Source: Desulfobacterales bacterium
GTDB lineage: Bacteria > Desulfobacterota > Desulfobacteria > Desulfobacterales > 4be13
DNA: 10,657 nucleotides
Direction of reading: 5' to 3'
Assembly: GCA_029934695.1 (NCBI GenBank)
Contig: JAOZLU010000045.1
Span: forward strand, 11,923-22,579
In this document: piece by piece, positions 6,837-10,657 of the stretch
Position numbering within the stretch: position 1 is the first letter of the stretch
How the letters are laid out: each line of letters starts with the position of its first letter
The notes under the pieces: model-generated
The model's database searches: none
What the model was told of the DNA's origin: nothing
Seen by the model: only the letters and a program-made list of their open reading frames with translations
Program-made: the position numbers and the translations under genes

Positions 6837-7156
6837 ACCAGAAACTCTGAACTGTTTAAATAAAATTTAAGGGCTTGTCAATATGTAAATTTTAATTTTA
6901 GCTTCGGCCCAGCACAAATGGTAAAATGGTAAAAGAGCACCAAGAACCCTTTGTGAACCCTTTGTGTCCTTTGTGGTAAAATGGTAAAAACACCAAGAAC
7001 GCACAAAGAGCACCAAAAAGAGATTGCACAATCCTTGCTAAACCTAATCATGGCAGGAAAATTCTGCCTGTCAGGTAGCATTTTGCCCCCCATTGCTCTT
7101 TCCCTTCCGAGTTGTTAAACTATTTGTCAATTTTAGCTGTGAATGCAAATTTTTTT
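6837..7156. other. Intergenic stretch with no gene
   Basis: No open frame here looks coding. The stretch holds AT-rich sequence, the direct repeats at 6920-7000, and unassigned sequence to the start of the palindromic element at 7157. Confidence 0.5.
6920..7000. repeat. Direct repeat pair around CCTTTGTG units
   Basis: A 28-bp segment (6920-6947), starting GGTAAAATGGTAAAA and ending CACCAAGAAC, recurs as 26 bp at 6975-7000. The gap between them holds three CCTTTGTG units. The reverse complement CACAAAGG also occurs in the palindrome at 7220-7240, so both belong to one intergenic repeat family. No protein is encoded. Confidence 0.75.
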
Positions 7157-7433
7157 CCTGATTATAACGGATTCAGGGGAGACTGCAATTTCAGCATGTC
7201 ACGCCGATATCTCACACAGAGGCACAAAGGGCACAAAGACAGAGGATAAAGGCGGGCACATAAAAAATTTATGCCGGACACTTATGTTCGGACAGCCCGG
7301 ACCGGAAGCCGGACACAGACTTCTATGTGCTTTTCTCTGTGCCTTTGTGTGAGATATCGGCGTGATCGCAAATGAATATTCACACCAGGATTCAGGTTCA
7401 GGTTTGCGGGCTCCCGCATCCGTTATAATCAGG
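7157..7433. mobile_element. 277-bp nested palindrome, MITE-like, non-coding
   Basis: Outer inverted repeats match perfectly over 16 bp (CCTGATTATAACGGAT at 7157-7172, complement at 7418-7433) and imperfectly to about 7190/7400. Inner inverted repeats match perfectly over 20 bp (7199-7218 and 7346-7365) and imperfectly beyond. The right half has roughly 26 bp more than the left between the two sets. There is no transposase, and I cannot find a clear target-site duplication because both flanks are T-rich. Each outer arm contains TATAAT reading outward; the right one points at the sigma-like gene. A non-autonomous element is the best reading, but two overlapping intergenic palindromes are also possible. 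Confidence 0.6.
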
Positions 7434-7440
7434 TACTTTT

Positions 7441-7645
7441 TTTCAACTTGGGAGATGGCATCTGTAAACAGCCAGAACCATGAACGGAAAATGGGCGACA
7501 GCCAATTATGACTAAAAACCGATCATGAGCTTAAAATCCTGAGATTTGTATTCAAAAAAGGTGGATTTTTTCCTATTAAAATGTTATGCTTCTTTCAACT
7601 TGGAGAAGGCATCTGTGAACGGTCAGAATCATGAACGGAAAATGG
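7441..7645 (+). repeat. 53/54-bp direct repeat duplicating the start of the sigma-like gene
   Basis: Copy 1 (7441-7494) and copy 2 (7593-7645) agree at 48 of 54 aligned positions, with five substitutions and one gap. Copy 2 contains the ribosome-binding site, GTG start and first codons of the gene at 7615. Copy 1 encodes the matching VNSQNHERKM in the same relative frame but has GTA for the start and reaches a stop five codons after that match. It is probably a relic of a duplicated gene start, though retention as a regulatory site is possible. Confidence 0.8.
7602..7617 (+). promoter_or_regulatory. Ribosome-binding site favouring a GTG start
   Basis: GGAGAAGG (7602-7609) lies five nt before GTG (7615-7617). 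The longer option, TTG at 7546, and the shorter, ATG at 7642, have no comparable site. This is why the sigma-like gene is annotated from 7615. Confidence 0.6.
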
Positions 7646-8649
7646 AAAAATGGCTTGAGAGTCCCGACGCCCGGAATGTCCTTTCATGGGTGACCCGGTC
7701 TGTCATGAAATATGCGTCCTCAAAAAATCTGTCCCTCACTTTTCTCAGGCAGGATATCAGCTGGTATGACGCAAATGACGAAGATTTCCGGGAAGATGTC
7801 CGGTCGGAACTTGTGCTTTTCATACTTGAGAACAGACCTAAAATTCAGAATATACTGGTTTTAGGAAAGCGGAACAGCCATTATTACCTCAGAAGAGCGT
7901 TCATCAATCATTGGATAGAAAAAACCCGGAGACCGCTCATGGACCCCCGGCGGTATCTGCACAAACACGCGGCCGATGTGCTGAGAGCATCGGAAAATTT
8001 TCACACCTTTGTCGGACGCGGCAGGTCACTGGGTTTCAGTGCGGTTGCCGAACACATATCCATACCGCCGTTATCAGCCGAAGATATCAGGGAAATAAGC
8101 TTTCCGGAACAGTCGCTTGAATATGAATATATTAATAAAAAAAAAGTCCTGCTTCAGCTTGCAGCATATTTTCTGAATCAGGTTTCCAAGATGTGGGGAG
8201 ACAAGCCTGTGGGTGTTGATCTCAGGGATTTTATCAGTTGGTTAGGTCTTCATGTGTCAGTACAGGCCCCGGTCCCCCTGAGACTGGTGTCCGACGGGAA
8301 AGAGCTTCTGCCGCTTTTGCCTGATCATCGTCCGGCTGCTGACGGAATCTGCTTTGACCCTGTTCTGGTGAAAAAATGGGCCTGGAATTTTGCCAACCGC
8401 CTCAGTGAAAAGGAAAGGGCGGTGTTTCTGTTGCGCCATGGCCATAATCTCAGCCTGAAAGATATCGCCGGGAAGCTGGGATATAAAGGCAGTTCAGGCC
8501 CGAAATACCCCCTTGACTGTGCGGAACGCAAATTAAAATTTTTTCTGTGTGATCTCCCCTGGCTGTCTCCTGACGATCTGAACAAGGAGGCGTTTTCGCT
8601 GTTTCGGGATATGCTACTTTTGAACATCAAGAATATTAAAAACAAATAA
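7615..8649 (+). CDS. Divergent sigma-70 family (RpoE-like) protein
   Basis: The 344-residue product (367 if started at TTG 7546) has two parts reminiscent of sigma factors. An N-terminal region has HYYLRRAFINHWIEKTRR (89-106), resembling the end of region 2. A C-terminal helix-turn-helix resembles region 4: LSEKERAVFLLRHG (263-276), then LSLKDIAGKLGYKGSSG (279-295). Between them lie about 150 residues I cannot assign, so it is longer than a typical ECF sigma factor (around 180-200). No membrane segment or signal is visible. The next gene, 73 bp downstream, encodes an anti-sigma-type zinc motif, which supports a role in transcription initiation; promoter and regulon are unknown. The last two codons and the stop lie in a heptad repeat. 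The gene start is partly duplicated upstream. A DNA-binding regulator that is not a true sigma factor remains possible. Confidence 0.7.
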   Translation: MNGQNHERKMEKWLESPDARNVLSWVTRSVMKYASSKNLSLTFLRQDISWYDANDEDFREDVRSELVLFILENRPKIQNILVLGKRNSHYYLRRAFINHWIEKTRRPLMDPRRYLHKHAADVLRASENFHTFVGRGRSLGFSAVAEHISIPPLSAEDIREISFPEQSLEYEYINKKKVLLQLAAYFLNQVSKMWGDKPVGVDLRDFISWLGLHVSVQAPVPLRLVSDGKELLPLLPDHRPAADGICFDPVLVKKWAWNFANRLSEKERAVFLLRHGHNLSLKDIAGKLGYKGSSGPKYPLDCAERKLKFFLCDLPWLSPDDLNKEAFSLFRDMLLLNIKNIKNK

Positions 8650-8710
8650 CAAATTCCAAATTCCAAATAAACACCAAAAAACAAATTCCAAATAAATATC
8701 AAGCATCAAA
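8641..8710. repeat. Heptad repeat, CAAATTC / CAAATAA family
   Basis: CAAATTC occurs at 8650-8656, 8657-8663 and 8682-8688. CAAATAA occurs at 8664-8670 and 8689-8695. ATATCAA and GCATCAA then complete the phase to 8709. The 11-nt segment at 8671-8681 breaks the period. The stop codon of the sigma-like gene (8647-8649) is in the first repeat-like units, and the array ends at the ribosome-binding site of the next gene. GCATCAA is the complement of the unit at the window's right end. Confidence 0.85.
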
Positions 8711-8722
8711 GGAGAAAATGGC

Positions 8723-9376
8723 ATGTACAGCCGTAAACTGGCACTGTCCCAGGCTAAAAAATATCGGACCTGCCCGCCTCCGCATATTGCAGACAACCCG
8801 GCTCATAAAGAATATCTGCGGCAACATCTTGAAATCTGCCCTTATTGTTCAACCCGGGTAATGGAAAGCAACAGGAGCTGGGGACATCTGGCAAAGCAGA
8901 TTCAGGATTTTTCCCCTTCGCCCCTTAGTCATGAAAAACAGAATGGGAGGCAGACAGGGCAGATCCGGCATATCAGAGATGATCTTGGCAGATGGCGCGA
9001 AGGATATTTTTATAATCCGCCGCTGATTCTTGTATTGGAAGAGATCATGGAGGACTCGGATGCGTTTCTGGTCGCACAGATGTATCACGATATTTATCTG
9101 GCAGGTCCCGGGGACCTGATCCTGTCAGGTGAACAGACGGAAACAGATGAACTGTTTGTGGAATGCTGGAACATTTATGTTGCAGAAGCCACGAGCCTGG
9201 AATCGCCAACAGGACAGGTTACGCCTGAAATCACTGGGGCTGTGAGACAACTGGGGCAGAATCCCCGGGCATATCCGGACTGGGCGATTCAGCCCAAACC
9301 TCTGGCAGATTATGATGCCAGGATTTACTTTAGGGAGCTTGAGACTGAAATCGGTCTGATTTTCAGAAAACGCTGA
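8723..9376 (+). CDS. Zinc-motif (zf-HC2-like) protein, candidate soluble anti-sigma factor
   Basis: The 217-residue product has an N-terminal zinc-site pattern C17...H35-x3-C39-x2-C42 (HLEICPYC), as in zf-HC2/ZAS anti-sigma factors, which bind and silence ECF-type sigma factors and often respond to redox through this site. The rest contains LVLEEIMEDSDAFLVAQ and AGPGDLILSG, for which I know no family. Unlike many anti-sigma factors there is no transmembrane helix, so it should be cytosolic. ATG 8723 has GGAG (8711-8714) eight nt upstream; ATG 8718, in another frame, is too close to it and unproductive. It follows the sigma-like gene by 73 bp on the same strand, so the two probably form an operon. 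The anti-sigma role is inferred from motif plus position and is unproven. Confidence 0.65.
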   Translation: MYSRKLALSQAKKYRTCPPPHIADNPAHKEYLRQHLEICPYCSTRVMESNRSWGHLAKQIQDFSPSPLSHEKQNGRQTGQIRHIRDDLGRWREGYFYNPPLILVLEEIMEDSDAFLVAQMYHDIYLAGPGDLILSGEQTETDELFVECWNIYVAEATSLESPTGQVTPEITGAVRQLGQNPRAYPDWAIQPKPLADYDARIYFRELETEIGLIFRKR

Positions 9377-9586
9377 CGCGCCTGAACTCTTCTGAACATT
9401 CTGTTCATCTGTCGAAACTCCCTTTATGCTGATATCAGAGCCGGAAAATTATCTTGACAAATCAGAAGAACGGAATTATTTCAGTATAAATCTGGCATTT
9501 GTCAGTGGGAAGTAAAAGATAAAAAGTGAAGAGCTTCTCCCAACTTTCAACTTTTTACTTTCAACTTTTTTTAAGGAAATCAGATA
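9377..9586 (+). promoter_or_regulatory. Gap with a possible promoter for the membrane TPR gene
   Basis: A perfect -35 hexamer TTGACA (9454-9459) is present, but the good -10 TATAAA (9485-9490) is 25 nt away, and at 17 nt only TATTTC is found. The promoter is therefore doubtful. A 5-bp dyad TGAAC/GTTCA soon after the preceding stop is too weak to call a terminator. The rest is the heptad repeat at 9504-9572. Confidence 0.25.
9504..9572. repeat. Heptad repeat, CAACTTT family, inverted arms
   Basis: CAACTTT occurs at 9541, 9548 and 9562, with TTACTTT at 9555 filling the fourth seven-base step. The left part (9504-9533) reads AGTGGGA, AGTAAAA, GATAAAA, AGTGAAG, roughly complementary to the right part. 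CAACTTT is the complement of AAAGTTG at 2150-2156, so this is the same family as the array after tilS. It ends in a T-run directly before the AAGGA site of the next gene. Confidence 0.8.
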
Positions 9587-10567
9587 ATGGAAATGAATAT
9601 TTATCTCAGTTTGATTATGGTGGGAGCCGTATCCGTTGCTCTTTCAGCATACCTTCCTCACCAAATACCCAACCTGTACGCATCTTTTGCGGTGTCAGTC
9701 CTTTCCACTTTTTTTTCCGTGTATCTCACATTTCTTATTACAAAGAAGTGGGTGGAAAAAGAATATGGGGGAAGGATTATGATTTTGAAAGAAAAATACG
9801 AAAGTAAAATACATGGTCTGAAAAAAGAACATGATACGACAACACTTGAGAAAACCATCAGGGACGGAACACAGACACTTATTAAAAACGCTCTGGATTA
9901 TTTCAAACTTGAAAATATCAAAAATGAAATGGGGGATTCCGCTGCAATAGCAAATCTGCAACTTGACAAATACGGCCAGATCATAGAACTGCTGGCAGAT
10001 TTTTCCCTGATCCTTCCGGATATTAAAGAAAATCAGGAGATTGTTCAGCAGGAACTGAATCACCAGATTGAAATATATAAGATTGATGAAAAACCCTTTG
10101 CAATGTTTTTGCAAAGAATCATGGGCAAGTATGAAGTGACCGTCAGCAAAAAAATAAGGGAGAAGATTGACCAGAACACCTTGGGAATACTGAAAAACTG
10201 TCCCAGATGTGCAGAAAGGGTGATGCTGAAAGCCAATGTCTGCAAGCATTGCGGATACGAGTTTAAAACCATATCCAAGACCTCCGCTCACAGAACGATT
10301 GCATTTGATCGGGTTGAAAAGGGGAAAAAATTGTACCGTGCAGGAGAATACAACGAAGCAATAGATTCACTCAGCAGTGCAATACAATTGAAACCGAATT
10401 ATGCTGTTGCTTATTATAATCGGGCAATTATTTATTATAAAATCGGTGATGCTGAAAATGCTGAGAAGGATTTAAAGGACGCGTCCTATCTGGGCCATAA
10501 AAAAGCAAAGGATCTTCTGAGTTTAAGAGCAAAGGAGACTGACAAAATAAGACCTCCTAAAATATAA
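9587..10567 (+). CDS. Membrane-anchored zinc-ribbon and TPR protein
   Basis: The 326-residue product has two N-terminal membrane helices (about 5-23 and 31-52) and a charged, probably coiled-coil region (about 54-95). A mainly helical middle follows, then a zinc ribbon of the C-x2-C-x10-C-x2-C type (C205, C208, C219, C222) and two TPR units (about 245-312; LYRAGEYNEAIDSLSSAIQL and the following YYNRAIIYYKIGDAENAEKD). The soluble part most likely faces the cytoplasm, where zinc ribbons and TPRs would serve as a docking surface. No enzymatic motif is visible. ATG 9587 has AAGGA (9573-9577) nine nt upstream; ATG 9593 is an alternative. It lies 210 bp after the zinc-motif gene on the same strand. 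A membrane partner role for that pair is possible, but the gap and repeat between them make co-transcription uncertain. Confidence 0.85.
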   Translation: MEMNIYLSLIMVGAVSVALSAYLPHQIPNLYASFAVSVLSTFFSVYLTFLITKKWVEKEYGGRIMILKEKYESKIHGLKKEHDTTTLEKTIRDGTQTLIKNALDYFKLENIKNEMGDSAAIANLQLDKYGQIIELLADFSLILPDIKENQEIVQQELNHQIEIYKIDEKPFAMFLQRIMGKYEVTVSKKIREKIDQNTLGILKNCPRCAERVMLKANVCKHCGYEFKTISKTSAHRTIAFDRVEKGKKLYRAGEYNEAIDSLSSAIQLKPNYAVAYYNRAIIYYKIGDAENAEKDLKDASYLGHKKAKDLLSLRAKETDKIRPPKI

Positions 10568-10657
10568 TGTTTGCTTGATGCTTGATGTTTGATGTTTGAT
10601 GCTTGATGCTTGATGCTTGATGTTTGATGCTTGATGTTTGATGTTTGATGCTTGATG
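10568..10657. repeat. Heptad repeat, TTGATGC / TTGATGT family
   Basis: Eleven complete units and six bases of a twelfth run without interruption from 10575 to the window end, each TTGATGC or TTGATGT, so only the seventh base varies. It starts eight bases after the stop of the TPR gene and probably continues beyond the window. Confidence 0.97.

Noticed and set aside
7143..7352. 69-codon open frame
   Set aside because: It lies almost wholly in the nested palindrome and reads through inverted-repeat arms; there is no family resemblance.

Overview
The window looks like the chromosome of a Gram-negative, probably a Desulfobacterota-type sulfate reducer (Desulfonema/Desulfobacteraceae-like). I infer this from the tilS-ftsH pair, a Uma2-family gene, protein style, and the number of short degenerate repeats between genes. 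No rRNA or tRNA is present, so the taxonomic assignment is tentative.

Layout. Positions 1-119 hold a 47-bp tandem repeat built from perfect hairpins, followed by about 560 bp without a convincing gene. tilS (682-2157, tRNA-Ile lysidine synthase) and ftsH (2302-5505, membrane AAA+ zinc protease) follow on the plus strand. ftsH is interrupted in frame by a full-length intein with a LAGLIDADG homing endonuclease (2995-4341, 449 codons), placed a few residues after the pore-loop aromatic of the AAA domain. Next come a frameshifted, truncated remnant of a secreted PhnD-like binding protein (5610-5866), a perfect 11-bp hairpin, and a minus-strand Uma2/DUF820 gene (5902-6681).

A 930-bp gene-poor stretch (6682-7614) holds CACAAAG-type repeats, a 277-bp nested palindrome resembling a MITE (7157-7433), and a partial copy of the start of the next gene. 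Then come three plus-strand genes: a divergent sigma-70-like protein (7615-8649), a soluble protein with a zf-HC2 (anti-sigma type) zinc motif (8723-9376), and a membrane-anchored zinc-ribbon/TPR protein (9587-10567).

How the parts relate. TilS and FtsH are housekeeping proteins that are often encoded side by side. FtsH here can be active only after protein splicing, because the intein separates Walker A from Walker B and the protease site. The sigma-like and zinc-motif genes look like a sigma/anti-sigma pair, with the membrane TPR protein a possible third member; that grouping is inference. Five gene ends or gaps (about 2136, 5482, 8641, 9504 and 10568) carry degenerate arrays with a 7-nt period. 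Several begin inside the 3' end of the preceding reading frame and supply its stop codon.
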